From: Pseudonocardia sp. MH-G8
GTDB taxonomy: Bacteria; Actinomycetota; Actinomycetes; Mycobacteriales; Pseudonocardiaceae
Length of the DNA: 64,000 nucleotides
Assembly: GCF_002262885.1 (NCBI RefSeq)
Contig: NZ_NKYF01000001.1
Coordinates: forward strand, 1,364,001 to 1,428,000
Reading direction: 5' to 3'
Each line of letters opens with the position of its first letter. Positions within the stretch are counted from its first letter, which is position 1. The position numbers and the translations under genes are program-made. The notes under the pieces were generated by a model, which was given only the letters and a program-made list of their open reading frames with translations, ran no database searches and was not told the DNA's origin. Of the stretch, positions 16,487 through 25,315 are shown in pieces.

Positions 16487-16782
16487 CGACGCCTCCCCGT
16501 GCGGTCGCCACCCTGTTGTCGACCATGGAGGGGGCACGAATCCCGCGGACTGCGCCGTCCGCCGGACACCGGTCGTCTCACCCGTCCCGGGCAACCCCGA
16601 CCCCGGTCCGGAACGCACCGCAGCCACCCCCGTGGCCGTGACCGGCACGTTACCTAACGGGTGGCCCCGGATACACCCCTCTTCCGGGGTGACCGTCTCG
16701 GCGGGGGATCACGCAGCGCGAGCGAGGGCCCTCGGACCGGCGTTCCCGTCGGAGCGACGCGGAGGCGACCGGGCCCGAGCCG
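16487..16782. other. Divergent gap
   Basis: No gene supported. Apart from the -10 element listed next, nothing distinctive was seen. Confidence 0.3.
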
Positions 16783-16788
16783 TACCCT
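16783..16788 (+). promoter_or_regulatory. -10 box for a leaderless transcript
   Basis: TACCCT 6 nt before ATG 16795, with no Shine-Dalgarno sequence, matching the leaderless pattern seen at several other genes here. Confidence 0.4.
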
Positions 16789-16794
16789 CGTGGC

Positions 16795-17202
16795 ATGCCG
16801 CCGCCTCCCGAACGGCCCCGCTCCCGACACCGTGCTCCCGCGCCTCCACCACGCCGGGAGCAGCAGACCGAGGAGCCCGTGGCGGACACGGAGCTGGATT
16901 CCTACCTGGCGGCGCTCTCCGGGAGCGGTGAGGAGCACCCCACGGAGCTCACCGGACGGTTCGGGTCGGCCCAGGTCTTCCAGCTGCGCCTGCCGGCGCT
17001 GCGGATCGAGCAGCTGCGCCGGATCGCGTCGGACCGGGGCGTCTCCCCCGGCGCGCTCGCGGTGGACTGGGTGGTCGAGCGGCTGGACCGCGAGGACACG
17101 CCCACGGGCCCGCTGCCGGTGGTCGAGGAGGAAGAGGAGCAGCCCAAGCGCCGGGGCTTGCGCCGTCTCGGACGCAAGGCCTCGTCCTGGCCCTTCGGGT
17201 GA
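16795..17202 (+). CDS. Hypothetical protein with ribbon-helix-helix-like segment
   Basis: 135 residues. A Pro/Arg-rich disordered N-terminus (1-30) leads into FQLRLPALRIEQLRRIASDR then GVSPGALAVDWVVERLDRED (about 62-100), which has the strand-helix-turn-helix pattern of CopG/Arc-type DNA-binding proteins. An acidic EEEEEQ run and a basic tail (RRGLRRLGRKAS) close the protein. This may be an RHH regulator, but no partner gene is adjacent, and the assignment rests on pattern only. Confidence 0.5.
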   Translation: MPPPPERPRSRHRAPAPPPRREQQTEEPVADTELDSYLAALSGSGEEHPTELTGRFGSAQVFQLRLPALRIEQLRRIASDRGVSPGALAVDWVVERLDREDTPTGPLPVVEEEEEQPKRRGLRRLGRKASSWPFG

Positions 17203-17247
17203 CGACCGGCCCGGGCCGTCACACCCTGTTGCGCCGCGCGGCACGGG

Positions 17248-18567
17248 TCACCGGCCGGCCACGACCACCCGCGCCGCGGGGTCCCCGCTGAGGCAGGGGC
17301 TGCCGGTGAGCAGCGCCGGGTCGACCGCCGCGGCGAGCGCGCGGTAGCCGGCGGCCGAGAGGTGCAGCCCGTCCCCCGCGTCGTAGGCCGGGGCGAGCCG
17401 GGAGGGGTGCGCCGGGTCCGCCACGGCCGAGGCGAAGTCGAAGACGCCGTCGGCGTGCTCCCGGCCGTGGGTGCGGATCCACGCGTTGAGCTCCTCGCGG
17501 GCGGCGAGTCCCGCCGGCGTGCCGCGCGGTCCGGTGGTCGAGGGCGTCACGGTGGTGAGGAAGACGCGCTTTCCGGCCGCGCGGGCGCGCTCGGCCACGA
17601 GCCGCACGCCGGCGACGAGTTCCTCGGCCCCACGTCCGGTGGCGATGTCGTTGGTGCCGATGTGCAACACCACGTCGGTGGCGCCCGCCACGGCGAGGAC
17701 GTCGCGGTCGAACCGGTCCAGCACCGGCTCACCGTGCCGCGGCCCGTCGCCGGGGAGAAGCCGGTTCCCGGAGATGCCCGCGTTGAGCACCGCCATCGTC
17801 GCCGCGCCGCCGGTATCGGTGATCCGTCCGGACAGCACGTCGGTCCATCGCTGCCCGGACGCGGCACCCACGCCGTCGGTGATCGAGTCGCCGACGGCGA
17901 CGACCCCGTTCACCGCCCGCGGCACCCGCACCTCCACACCGCTGAGCACCGGCCAGGACGGCAGCACCGAGGGGAAGGCCGAGGCGTCGGCGAACGTGGC
18001 GTCCCCCCGGGCCGAGAGGTAGGTGTCGCGCAGCGCCACCGAATGCTGGGTGAGGGCCTCGGGCACGACCGGCAGGAACAGGCTCACGGCCAGCGGCCTG
18101 CCCACCTCCGCGACGAGCGGCACGGCGTCGCTCACGACGTGCCCGCCGGGCGGGATCACCACCGACTGCTGCCCGGCGAACGCCACCGGCCGGACGCTGC
18201 CCGCCACCGTGCCGGCGGTCCCGTCCGAGCGGGCCGCAGTGGCGGCACCGACGGCGAGCGGCGTGGCACCGTAGGCGTTGGACAGGCGCAGCCGCACTTC
18301 CGAGCCCGTGACCTGCGGGTCCACGACCATCCGGACCGTGGCACCGCCCAGTCCCTCGGGACGCGGGCCCATTTCCGCCGCGGCCTGCCAACCGGCGACC
18401 CAGCGCGGACCGCAGGCGTCGGCGCGCGGTGCGGCCGTCGGCGGGCGGGGTGCGCCGCCGGTGGCGACGGCGAGCCCCACGGCGCAGGCGAGCGCCACCA
18501 GGACGGCCAGCCCGGACGGGATCCACCCCGCGGCCTGCACGTGTCCGTGTCGAGACGCCCTGCCCAC
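17248..18567 (-). CDS. Secreted/membrane SGNH (GDSL) hydrolase
   Basis: 439 residues. An N-terminal hydrophobic segment (GLAVLVALACAVGLAVATGG, about 20-40) anchors or exports the protein, then a beta-rich domain (50-210) precedes the SGNH domain. The four blocks are visible: GDSITDG with the nucleophile serine, the GISGNRLL glycine/asparagine block, GTND, and DGLHLS with the catalytic Asp and His. Such enzymes are extracellular esterases, lipases or carbohydrate deacetylases; the architecture matches actinobacterial SGNH/GDSL lipases. The 293-nt gap to prpE holds a TACTGT box at 18801-18806 on the plus strand but no gene. Confidence 0.85.
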   Translation of the reverse strand: MGRASRHGHVQAAGWIPSGLAVLVALACAVGLAVATGGAPRPPTAAPRADACGPRWVAGWQAAAEMGPRPEGLGGATVRMVVDPQVTGSEVRLRLSNAYGATPLAVGAATAARSDGTAGTVAGSVRPVAFAGQQSVVIPPGGHVVSDAVPLVAEVGRPLAVSLFLPVVPEALTQHSVALRDTYLSARGDATFADASAFPSVLPSWPVLSGVEVRVPRAVNGVVAVGDSITDGVGAASGQRWTDVLSGRITDTGGAATMAVLNAGISGNRLLPGDGPRHGEPVLDRFDRDVLAVAGATDVVLHIGTNDIATGRGAEELVAGVRLVAERARAAGKRVFLTTVTPSTTGPRGTPAGLAAREELNAWIRTHGREHADGVFDFASAVADPAHPSRLAPAYDAGDGLHLSAAGYRALAAAVDPALLTGSPCLSGDPAARVVVAGR

Positions 18568-18860
18568 TGCGCACCCCTCCGGTCGGCCGGCTCACCGCAA
18601 CGGCGACCAGCTGTAGGCGATTCGCTACGCACTGTGGAACGAGGCGGACACTCGACAGGTAGTCGGCCGAACGGGTGGTGACGCTACGTTGCGCTCATCT
18701 CGGTGCGGTCCGGGTTCTCGATGGAGGGACGGCGGACCACTCGGGCAGGTGGGTGACAAACCCGCCGCGCGCGGGCCTGCGCTCCGCTGTGCACACGGCT
18801 TACTGTCACGACGGGAGATCCCGGCGGACCGGGCACGCACGAGGGCGAGGAGGCCAGCGG

Positions 18861-20738
18861 ATGGGTGGGTACGAGGACGTCTTCCGCGCCAGCACGGAGG
18901 ACCCCGAGGGTTTCTGGCTCGGGGCGGCGCAGGCGATCGACTGGCACGTCGCGCCCACCCGCGCGCTCGACGCGTCGCACCCGCCGTTCTACCGGTGGTT
19001 CCCGGACGGCGAGCTGAACGTCTGCCACAACGCGGTGGACCGCCACGTGGACGCCGGCCGCGGCGACCAGGCGGCGCTGATCTACGACTCGCCGGTCACC
19101 GGCACCCAGCGCACCTACACCTACGCGCAGCTGCGCGACGAGGTGGCGCGGTTCGCGGGCGTGCTCGCCGGTCTCGGTGTGGGTCGCGGCGACCGCGTGG
19201 TGATCTACCTGCCGATGGTGCCGGAGGCCGCGATCGCGATGCTCGCGTGCGCGCGGATCGGCGCCGTGCACTCGGTGGTCTTCGGCGGGTTCGCGCCGAA
19301 GGAGCTCGCGGTCCGGATCGATGACGCCGCGCCCACGGTCGTCGTGTCCGCGTCGTGCGGCATCGAGGGCAAGCGGGTGATCGAGTACAAGCCGCTGCTG
19401 GACGCCGCGATCGCGCAGGCGGCGCACAAGCCCGCGAAGCGGGTGATCCTGCAGCGCCCGCAGGCCGAGGCCGCCATGGGGCCCGACGACGTCGACTGGG
19501 CCGAGGCGGCGGCAACGGCCGCGCCCGCCGAGTGCGTGCCGGTGCGGGCCACCGACCCGCTCTACGTCCTCTACACCTCCGGCACCACCGGGAAGCCGAA
19601 GGGCGTGGTGCGCGACAGCGGCGGCCACGCGGTGGCGCTGCGCTGGTCGATGCCGAACGTCTACGACGTCGACACCGGCGAGACGATCTTCACCGCGTCC
19701 GACGTCGGATGGGTCGTCGGGCACTCCTACATCGTCTACGCGCCGCTGCTCGCCGGGGCCACCACGGTGCTCTACGAGGGCAAGCCGGTCGGCACGCCGG
19801 ACGCCGGGCAGTTCTGGCGCGTGGTCGCCGAGCACGGCGTGAAGAGCCTCTTCACCGCGCCCACCGCCTTCCGGGCGATCAAGAAGGAGGACCCGGACGG
19901 CGAGTACACCCGCAAGTACGACCTCTCCGGGCTGCGCTACCTCTTCCTCGCGGGCGAGCGGCTGGACCCGGAGACCTACCGCTGGGCCGCGGACCTGCTC
20001 GGCATCCCCGTGATCGACCACTGGTGGCAGACCGAGACGGGCTGGCCGATCGTGGCCAACCCCGCGGGCATCGAGCTGCTCCCGACCAAGCCGGGCTCCC
20101 CGACGAAGCCGCTGCCCGGCTGGGACGTGCAGGTGCTCGACACCTCGGGGAAGCCGGTCGAGCCGGGCACCGACGGCGCGATCGTCGTCAAGCTGCCGAT
20201 GCCGCCCGGGGCGCTGCCCACCCTGTGGAACGACGACGAGCGGTTCGTGCAGTCCTACCTGGCCGCGTTCGACGGCTACTACCTCACCGGCGACGGCGGC
20301 CGGATCGACTCCGACGGCTACGTCTACGTGATGGGCCGCACCGACGACGTGATCAACGTGGCCGGCCACCGGCTCTCGACCGGCGGCATGGAGGAGGTCC
20401 TCGCCTCCCACCCGGACGTCGCGGAGTGCGCGGTGATCGGCGTGGCCGACGCGATGAAGGGCCAGGTCCCCCGCGGGCTCGTCGTGCTCAAGGCGGGGGT
20501 CGAGCGCGACGAGGAGCAGCTGCGCGGCGAGCTCGTGCAGCTGGTGCGCGACCAGGTCGGAGCGGTGGCGAGCCTCAAGGACGTCGCGGTCGTGCCCGCC
20601 CTGCCCAAGACCCGCTCGGGCAAGATCCTGCGCAAGACGATGCGCGGCATCGCCGACGGGGTGGACGAGCCGGTGCCCAGCACCATCGACGACGCGACGG
20701 TCCTGGACGCCCTCCGCCCGGTGCTGCGCCGCAGCTGA
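18861..20738 (+). CDS. prpE: Propionyl-CoA synthetase (PrpE-type acyl-CoA ligase)
   Basis: 625 residues, full length for the acetyl/propionyl-CoA synthetase family. AMP-binding motifs: YTSGTTGKPKGVVRD (P-loop), WWQTETGWP, YYLTGDGG, GRTDDVINVAGHRLSTG and the C-terminal TRSGKILRKTMR with the acetylatable lysine. The AGHRLSTGGMEE form and the GFAPKELAVRI loop match PrpE better than Acs. It converts propionate plus CoA and ATP to propionyl-CoA, feeding methylcitrate or methylmalonyl-CoA routes; no prp genes are adjacent. GAGGAGG lies 8 nt before the ATG. Confidence 0.85.
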   Translation: MGGYEDVFRASTEDPEGFWLGAAQAIDWHVAPTRALDASHPPFYRWFPDGELNVCHNAVDRHVDAGRGDQAALIYDSPVTGTQRTYTYAQLRDEVARFAGVLAGLGVGRGDRVVIYLPMVPEAAIAMLACARIGAVHSVVFGGFAPKELAVRIDDAAPTVVVSASCGIEGKRVIEYKPLLDAAIAQAAHKPAKRVILQRPQAEAAMGPDDVDWAEAAATAAPAECVPVRATDPLYVLYTSGTTGKPKGVVRDSGGHAVALRWSMPNVYDVDTGETIFTASDVGWVVGHSYIVYAPLLAGATTVLYEGKPVGTPDAGQFWRVVAEHGVKSLFTAPTAFRAIKKEDPDGEYTRKYDLSGLRYLFLAGERLDPETYRWAADLLGIPVIDHWWQTETGWPIVANPAGIELLPTKPGSPTKPLPGWDVQVLDTSGKPVEPGTDGAIVVKLPMPPGALPTLWNDDERFVQSYLAAFDGYYLTGDGGRIDSDGYVYVMGRTDDVINVAGHRLSTGGMEEVLASHPDVAECAVIGVADAMKGQVPRGLVVLKAGVERDEEQLRGELVQLVRDQVGAVASLKDVAVVPALPKTRSGKILRKTMRGIADGVDEPVPSTIDDATVLDALRPVLRRS

Positions 20739-20745
20739 TCGACCG

Positions 20746-20794
20746 GACGAACGGCACTTTCGTCGGCCAGGTGCCGACGAGAGTGCCGTTCGTC
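20746..20794 (+). terminator. Long hairpin terminator after prpE
   Basis: 22-bp stem with a single mismatch (20746-20767 with 20773-20794) and a 5-nt loop, 8 nt after the prpE stop. Its CGAACGGCACT sequence recurs in the hairpin at 27898-27946, so the terminator belongs to a repeated type. Confidence 0.75.
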
Positions 20795-20929
20795 GGTTCG
20801 GGGCGCCGCCGGATGGCGCAATTCGTGACGGCTCGGTAACACCTCGTGGTCCTGCGGAGACATCTCGCGTGCAGGCCGGCGCTCCCCCACGACGGCCGCT
20901 CCCCGTTGCACCGAGAGGACCGCGCTCTC

Positions 20930-21340
20930 ATGGCTCCCGTCCCCGCACCCGGTCGTCCGCGGGTGGCCGCGTTCGCCGCCACCCTCACCGTCGCCTTCGT
21001 CGTCGCCATGGCCGGCACCGCGCTGGCCGCCGAGGGCTTCGACTGCACCGACTTCGACCTCCAGGAGGAGGCCCAGGCCGTCCTCGACGAGGACCGGTCC
21101 GACCCGCACCGGCTCGACGTCGGCCCGGACGGCCCCGGCGACGGTGTGGCCTGCGAGTGGCTGCCCCATCGCGGCGCCGCGGACGACGCGGGTGACGAGG
21201 ACGAGGGTGCGCCGGCCACCACGCCGGCCACCGCGTCGGAGGATGACGACGACCGCGAGCCGCACTCCGGAACCGAGGGCCACCGGGCCGCGGCGTTCCC
21301 ACAACGTGGCGTGGCCACCGGCGGGGTGCCCCACCCGTGA
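20930..21340 (+). CDS. Secreted Excalibur-domain protein
   Basis: 136 residues. Signal peptide (FAATLTVAFVVAMAGTALAA, about 14-33) followed at once by an Excalibur calcium-binding-like domain: FDCTDFDLQEEAQAVLDED to the DVGPDGPGDGVACEWLP loop, with paired cysteines and a DxDxDG-like pattern. The C-terminal half is acidic then basic low complexity. Excalibur domains occur in extracellular proteins near nucleases and wall enzymes. GTGAC-N6-GTAAC at 20825-20840 resembles the direct repeat reported for the MtrA response regulator, which controls wall genes in actinobacteria; this is a weak match. Confidence 0.75.
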   Translation: MAPVPAPGRPRVAAFAATLTVAFVVAMAGTALAAEGFDCTDFDLQEEAQAVLDEDRSDPHRLDVGPDGPGDGVACEWLPHRGAADDAGDEDEGAPATTPATASEDDDDREPHSGTEGHRAAAFPQRGVATGGVPHP

Positions 21341-21398
21341 CCGGCTGGTGAGGGTCGCCTGAGTACCGGCCGCTGCGCGGGAGGGGCACGATGAGGGC

Positions 21399-21593
21399 AT
21401 GAAGGTCGTCGTCGACTTCGATCTGTGTGAGTCCAACGCCGTCTGCATGGGCATCGCCCCGGAGGTGTTCGAGGTGCGGGAGGACGATTTCCTCTACATC
21501 CTCGACGAGAACCCGCCGGAGGAGCTGCGCCCGAAGATGGAGCAGGCCGTCGCCGGGTGCCCGCGGGCGGCCATCAGCCTCGTGGAGGGCTGA
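21399..21593 (+). CDS. Short ferredoxin (P450-type, 3Fe-4S)
   Basis: 64 residues. MKVVVDFDLCESNAVCMGIA places cysteines at Cys-x5-Cys, and a distal CPRAAI supplies the third ligand, the pattern of single-cluster 3Fe-4S ferredoxins that feed cytochrome P450s and other oxygenases. No P450 or reductase gene is adjacent, so the partner is unknown. GAGGGG lies upstream of the ATG, and a palindromic repeat follows the stop. Confidence 0.88.
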   Translation: MKVVVDFDLCESNAVCMGIAPEVFEVREDDFLYILDENPPEELRPKMEQAVAGCPRAAISLVEG

Positions 21594-21617
21594 TCGCGCC
21601 GCGCACCGGAGCCCGCC

Positions 21618-21683
21618 TTCGCACACCCAGCAGTCACTTCGCACAGGGCGGGCCTTGTGCCAAGTGACTGCTCGGTGTGCGGA
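21618..21683. repeat. Nested palindromic repeat with GGCGGGCCTT core, copy 2
   Basis: Arms 21618-21639 and 21662-21683 pair at 20 of 22 positions around a GGGCGGGCCTT core, 25 nt after the ferredoxin stop. Same architecture and core as 1906-1981. May also act as the ferredoxin terminator. Confidence 0.6.
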
Positions 21684-21736
21684 GTGACGGTCGGGCGCGT
21701 TGCGCTTCCCACCGGCCTCGGCGAATGATCGGGCGC

Positions 21737-23344
21737 ATGACCGCCGTTTGGGACACACCGCTCACCCCGCTGGCGTTCCTCGGTCGCTCCGCCGACGTGT
21801 TCGGCGACCGCACCGCGATCGTGTACGGCGGCCGGCGGATCACCTACACCGAGTTCGCCGCCGAGACCACGCGGGTGGCGCACGCCCTGCGCGGCTCGGG
21901 CGTGGGGCCCGGCGACCGCGTGGCGTACCTGCTGCCCAACGTGCCCGAGATGCTGGTGGCGCACTTCGCCGTGCCGCTCGCGGGCGCGGTGCTCGTGGCG
22001 ATCAACACCCGGCTGGCCACCGAGGAGGTGCGCTACATCCTCGACCACTCGGGGGCGAAGCTGCTGGTCGTCGACGCGGCGCTGTACCCGACCGTGGCGC
22101 CGCTGGCCGGCGAGCTGGAGTCCGTCGAGGAGATCGTCACCGTCGTCGACCCGGCGCAGCCCGGCGACGGCACCGGCAGCGGCGTGACCTACGCCGACCT
22201 GCTCGCGCGGGGCAGCGACGAGCCGCTGGCGTGGGAGGTCGCCGACGAGACGAGCTGCGTCTCCCTCAACTACACCTCCGGCACCACCGGCAGGCCCAAG
22301 GGCGTGCAGTACTCCCACCGCGGCGCGTACCTGAACTCCTTCGGCGAGATCGTGCACTCCGGGCACACGTTCGACAGCGTCTACCTCTGGACGCTGCCGA
22401 TGTTCCACTGCAACGGCTGGTGCACGCCGTGGGCGATCACCGCGATCGGTGGCACCCACGTCTGCCTGCGCGAGGTGCGCGGCGACGTCGTCTGGGGGTT
22501 GATCCGCGAGCACGGTGTCACGCACCTCAACGGCGCGCCCACCGTGGTCACGACGATCCTGCGCGCGCCCGAGGCGGCGGCGTTGGAGCAGCCGATCACG
22601 ATCACCACGGCGGGCGCCCCGCCCAGCCCCACCACCATCGGGCACGCGGAGCGGATGGGCTTCCGGATCGTGCACGTCTACGGGCTCACCGAGACCTACG
22701 GCCCGTACTCGGTGAACCAGTACCAGCGCGACTGGGACGCCCTCACGCCCGAGGAGCGCGCCGCGCGGCAGGCCCGACAGGGCGTCGGGATGGTGTGCGC
22801 CGACCGCGTGCGGGTGGTGGACGAGCGGATGAACGACGTGCCGGCCGACGGCGCCACGATGGGCGAGGTCGTGATGCGCGGCAACAACGTCATGCTCGGC
22901 TACTACGACGACGAGGCCGCCACCGAGAAGGCGTTCGCCGGTGGCTGGTTCCACTCCGGTGACCTGGGCGTCCTGCACGCGGACGGCTACATCGAGCTGC
23001 GCGACCGCGCGAAGGACGTGATCGTCTCCGGCGGGGAGAACATCTCGACGATCGAGGTCGAGCAGGCCGTCGTGTCCCACCCGGCCGTGCTCGAGGCGGC
23101 CGTCATCGGCGTGCCCGACGAGCAGTGGGGCGAGCGGCCCAAGGCGTTCGTCGTGCTGGCCGACGGCCAGAGCGCCACCCCGGACGAGCTGATCGAGCAC
23201 GTGAAGACCCGGATCGCCCGCTACAAGGCACCCAAGACCGTCGAGCTGGTGGAGCAGCTGCCGAAGACCTCCACCGGCAAGGTGCAGAAGTTCGAGCTGC
23301 GAGAGAAGGAGTGGTCGGGCGAGGCCTCCCGCATCCGCGGCTGA
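21737..23344 (+). CDS. Medium/long-chain acyl-CoA synthetase (AlkK/FadD type)
   Basis: 535 residues, an ANL-superfamily adenylate-forming ligase. P-loop YTSGTTGRPKGV (about 180), MFHCNGWCTPW substrate/gate motif typical of AlkK-like ligases, the VYGLTETYGPYS motif, GWFHSGDLG, DRAKDVIVSGGENIS and C-terminal PKTSTGKVQKFELR with the catalytic lysine. It activates fatty or aryl-aliphatic acids to CoA thioesters for degradation. The start at 21737 is taken over an in-frame ATG at 21725; neither has a strong Shine-Dalgarno. Exact chain length is not deducible. Confidence 0.85.
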   Translation: MTAVWDTPLTPLAFLGRSADVFGDRTAIVYGGRRITYTEFAAETTRVAHALRGSGVGPGDRVAYLLPNVPEMLVAHFAVPLAGAVLVAINTRLATEEVRYILDHSGAKLLVVDAALYPTVAPLAGELESVEEIVTVVDPAQPGDGTGSGVTYADLLARGSDEPLAWEVADETSCVSLNYTSGTTGRPKGVQYSHRGAYLNSFGEIVHSGHTFDSVYLWTLPMFHCNGWCTPWAITAIGGTHVCLREVRGDVVWGLIREHGVTHLNGAPTVVTTILRAPEAAALEQPITITTAGAPPSPTTIGHAERMGFRIVHVYGLTETYGPYSVNQYQRDWDALTPEERAARQARQGVGMVCADRVRVVDERMNDVPADGATMGEVVMRGNNVMLGYYDDEAATEKAFAGGWFHSGDLGVLHADGYIELRDRAKDVIVSGGENISTIEVEQAVVSHPAVLEAAVIGVPDEQWGERPKAFVVLADGQSATPDELIEHVKTRIARYKAPKTVELVEQLPKTSTGKVQKFELREKEWSGEASRIRG

Positions 23345-23373
23345 CCAACCCGGCCCGACTCGCGCGACTGAGC

Positions 23374-23486
23374 CCCCGACTCGCGGAGGGTGGGCGCCCA
23401 CCTCCCGCGAGTCGCGGCCCCACACCCGCGAGTCGCGGCCCCACACCCGCGAGTCGCGGCCTCACACCCGCGAGTCGGGGTGTGCG
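23374..23486. repeat. Hairpin plus 21-bp tandem repeats rich in CCGCGAGTCG
   Basis: A stem from CCCCGACTCGCGG (23374-23386) to CCCGCGAGTCG, with an inner GGTGGGCGCCCACC palindrome, is followed by three 21-bp units (23404-23424, 23425-23445, 23446-23466) and a partial fourth. All contain CCCGCGAGTCG. The same words recur at 63125-63186. It follows the acyl-CoA synthetase stop and may terminate transcription. No gene is supported in 23345-23562. Confidence 0.65.
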
Positions 23487-23549
23487 CGTGGACGTGTCGC
23501 GGGCCGCCAGGGTCGTGCTGCTCACACGCCTCGCCGGCGCCACGGCGCT

Positions 23550-23555
23550 TAGCAT
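23550..23555 (+). promoter_or_regulatory. -10 box for leaderless MFS transcript
   Basis: TAGCAT 7 nt before ATG 23563, with no Shine-Dalgarno sequence. It supports the start chosen over a long upstream in-frame extension that runs through the tandem repeats. Confidence 0.45.
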
Positions 23556-23562
23556 TGCTCAC

Positions 23563-24732
23563 ATGCCAGGTGCGCGACGGGTGGCGATCGGCGCCGTCTC
23601 GGTCACCACCGCCTCCGTGCTGCCGGTGTTCCTGACCGGTGCCCTCGCCGTGCAGATCTCCGCCGAGCTGGGGTTCGACCCGGCGGGCCTCGGCCTCGTC
23701 GTCGCCTTCTACTTCGGCATCAGCGCGCTGGCGTCGCTGCCGTGCGGCTGGCTCGTGGAACGGTTCGGCGCGGCGGTGACCAGCCGCATCGCCGTGGTCG
23801 GCGTCGCCGCGGCACTGGGCGCGATCGCCGCGATCGCCACCTCGTACACGGTGCTGGTCGCCCTGCTGCTGTGCTGCGCGTGGTGCAACGTGCTGGGCCA
23901 GCTCGCCTCCAACCTGACGCTCGCGCAGCACGTGCCGGCCACGCGGCTGGGGCTGTCGTTCGGCCTCAAGCAGGCAGCGATCCCGATCGCCACGCTGCTG
24001 TCCGGGGTGGCGGTGCCCGGGATCGCGCTCACGATCGGTTGGCGCTGGGCCTACGTCATCGCCGCCTGCCTCGCCCTCGGCGCGCTGCCGCTCACACCGC
24101 GGAGCGCGAGCAACCGGGCGCGCAGCACCGCCACCCCGGGCGAACGGGCCACGGGCGCGCTCAGCGTGATCGGGATCGCCGCCGGCCTCGGCGCCGCAGC
24201 GGCGAACGCCCTCGGGATCTTCCTCGTGGCCGCCGCCGTGGACCGGGGCATCAGCCCCGGCCTCGCGGGCCTCACCCTGACGATGGGCAGCGTGGTGGGC
24301 CTGACCCTGCGGCTGCTCAACGGCTGGCTGGCCGACCGGCGTTCGGGCGGGCACATCGCCGTGGTCGCCGGGAGCCTCGTCTGCGGCGCCGTCGGGCTGG
24401 CGCTGCTGGCGGTGCCGGGCACGCCCGCGCTCGTGATCGGCACCGTGCTCGGGTTCGGCCTCGGCTGGTCGTGGCCGGGGCTGCTGCAGTTCGCCGTGGT
24501 GCGGCTGCACCCCTCGGCTCCCGCGGCGGCCACGTCGATCGTGCAGACCGGCGTGTACGGCGGCGGCTTCGTCGGGCCGATCGCGTTCGGGTTCATCGCC
24601 GCGCACGGGTCGTTCCCGGCGGCGTGGCTGGTCGGCGCGGTCACGATGCTGGTGGCGGGCCTCCTGATGGTGCTGGGCCGGCGGATGCTGGTGGCCCACC
24701 GCACCGCGGCCGCGCGGCTCGCCACGTCCTGA
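23563..24732 (+). CDS. MFS transporter
   Basis: 389 residues, twelve predicted transmembrane helices. The loop 2-3 signature appears as GWLVERFGAAVTSR, and RLLNGWLADRRSGGHI in the second half is its duplicated counterpart. The family resembles CynX/YfkF-type or NarK-like small-molecule porters, but substrate is not recognisable. Expressed alone: the next gene is convergent. Start supported by the TAGCAT box. Confidence 0.8.
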   Translation: MPGARRVAIGAVSVTTASVLPVFLTGALAVQISAELGFDPAGLGLVVAFYFGISALASLPCGWLVERFGAAVTSRIAVVGVAAALGAIAAIATSYTVLVALLLCCAWCNVLGQLASNLTLAQHVPATRLGLSFGLKQAAIPIATLLSGVAVPGIALTIGWRWAYVIAACLALGALPLTPRSASNRARSTATPGERATGALSVIGIAAGLGAAAANALGIFLVAAAVDRGISPGLAGLTLTMGSVVGLTLRLLNGWLADRRSGGHIAVVAGSLVCGAVGLALLAVPGTPALVIGTVLGFGLGWSWPGLLQFAVVRLHPSAPAAATSIVQTGVYGGGFVGPIAFGFIAAHGSFPAAWLVGAVTMLVAGLLMVLGRRMLVAHRTAAARLATS

Positions 24733-24751
24733 CCTCGCCGGTCCTGACCCC

Positions 24752-25315
24752 TCAGCCCCGCTCCTCCAGGCACTGCACCAGCAGGGCGAGCGTCTCGCCG
24801 GCCGCCGCCACCAGCACCTCCTGCGGGTCGCCGTGCAGGTCGAACCGCCGCACGTGCGGCCGGACGCCGTCGTCCACGGCGACGAACACGGTGCCGGGTT
24901 CCTGCCCGTCCTGGGGCTCCGGGCCGCCCGCCCCGGTCACGCCGACGGCCACGTCGGCTCGGAGCAGCCGGCGCACCCCGCGCGCCATCGCCTCGGCCGC
25001 CTCGGCGCACACGACCGGTCCCTCGGGCACATCGAGCACCCCGTGCTTGACCTCGCTGGAGTAGGCCACCAGCGAACCCCGGAACCACTCGCTCGCCGCC
25101 TGCGCCGCCGCCAGCGCGACGGCGATGTTGCCGCCGGTCAACGACTCCGCCACCGCCACGCTCCGGCCGTGCCGGCGGGCGAGCTCGGACACGCGGGCGG
25201 CGAGCTCCTCGTGGCGCTCGTCGGCCGGGCGGGCCCGTTCCTGGTCGATGGTCGTCTCGACGGCGGTCGGCTCTGGCTGCACCACGCCCTCGTACCCGAT
25301 CGGCCGAGCCGTCAC
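24752..25315 (-). CDS. CinA C-terminal-domain protein (nicotinamide-nucleotide amidase family)
   Basis: 187 residues. Core motifs are VAVAESLTGGNIAVALAAAQ, FRGSLVAYSSEVKHGVL and VAVGVTGAGGPEPQDGQEPG, which match the PncC/CinA deamidase domain that hydrolyses NMN to nicotinate mononucleotide. The first 45 residues are an extra acidic extension. The start GTG overlaps the stop of the upstream DUF72 gene (GTGA), so the two are an operon. Activity is inferred from the family. Confidence 0.85.
   Translation of the reverse strand: MTARPIGYEGVVQPEPTAVETTIDQERARPADERHEELAARVSELARRHGRSVAVAESLTGGNIAVALAAAQAASEWFRGSLVAYSSEVKHGVLDVPEGPVVCAEAAEAMARGVRRLLRADVAVGVTGAGGPEPQDGQEPGTVFVAVDDGVRPHVRRFDLHGDPQEVLVAAAGETLALLVQCLEERG

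Noticed and set aside
23404..23486. Possible CRISPR array
   Set aside because: 21-bp units adjoin directly without unique spacers and no cas genes are present.
23390..23635. Short ORF with HPRVAAP repeats
   Set aside because: It is only the translation of the 21-bp tandem DNA repeat and overlaps the MFS start.
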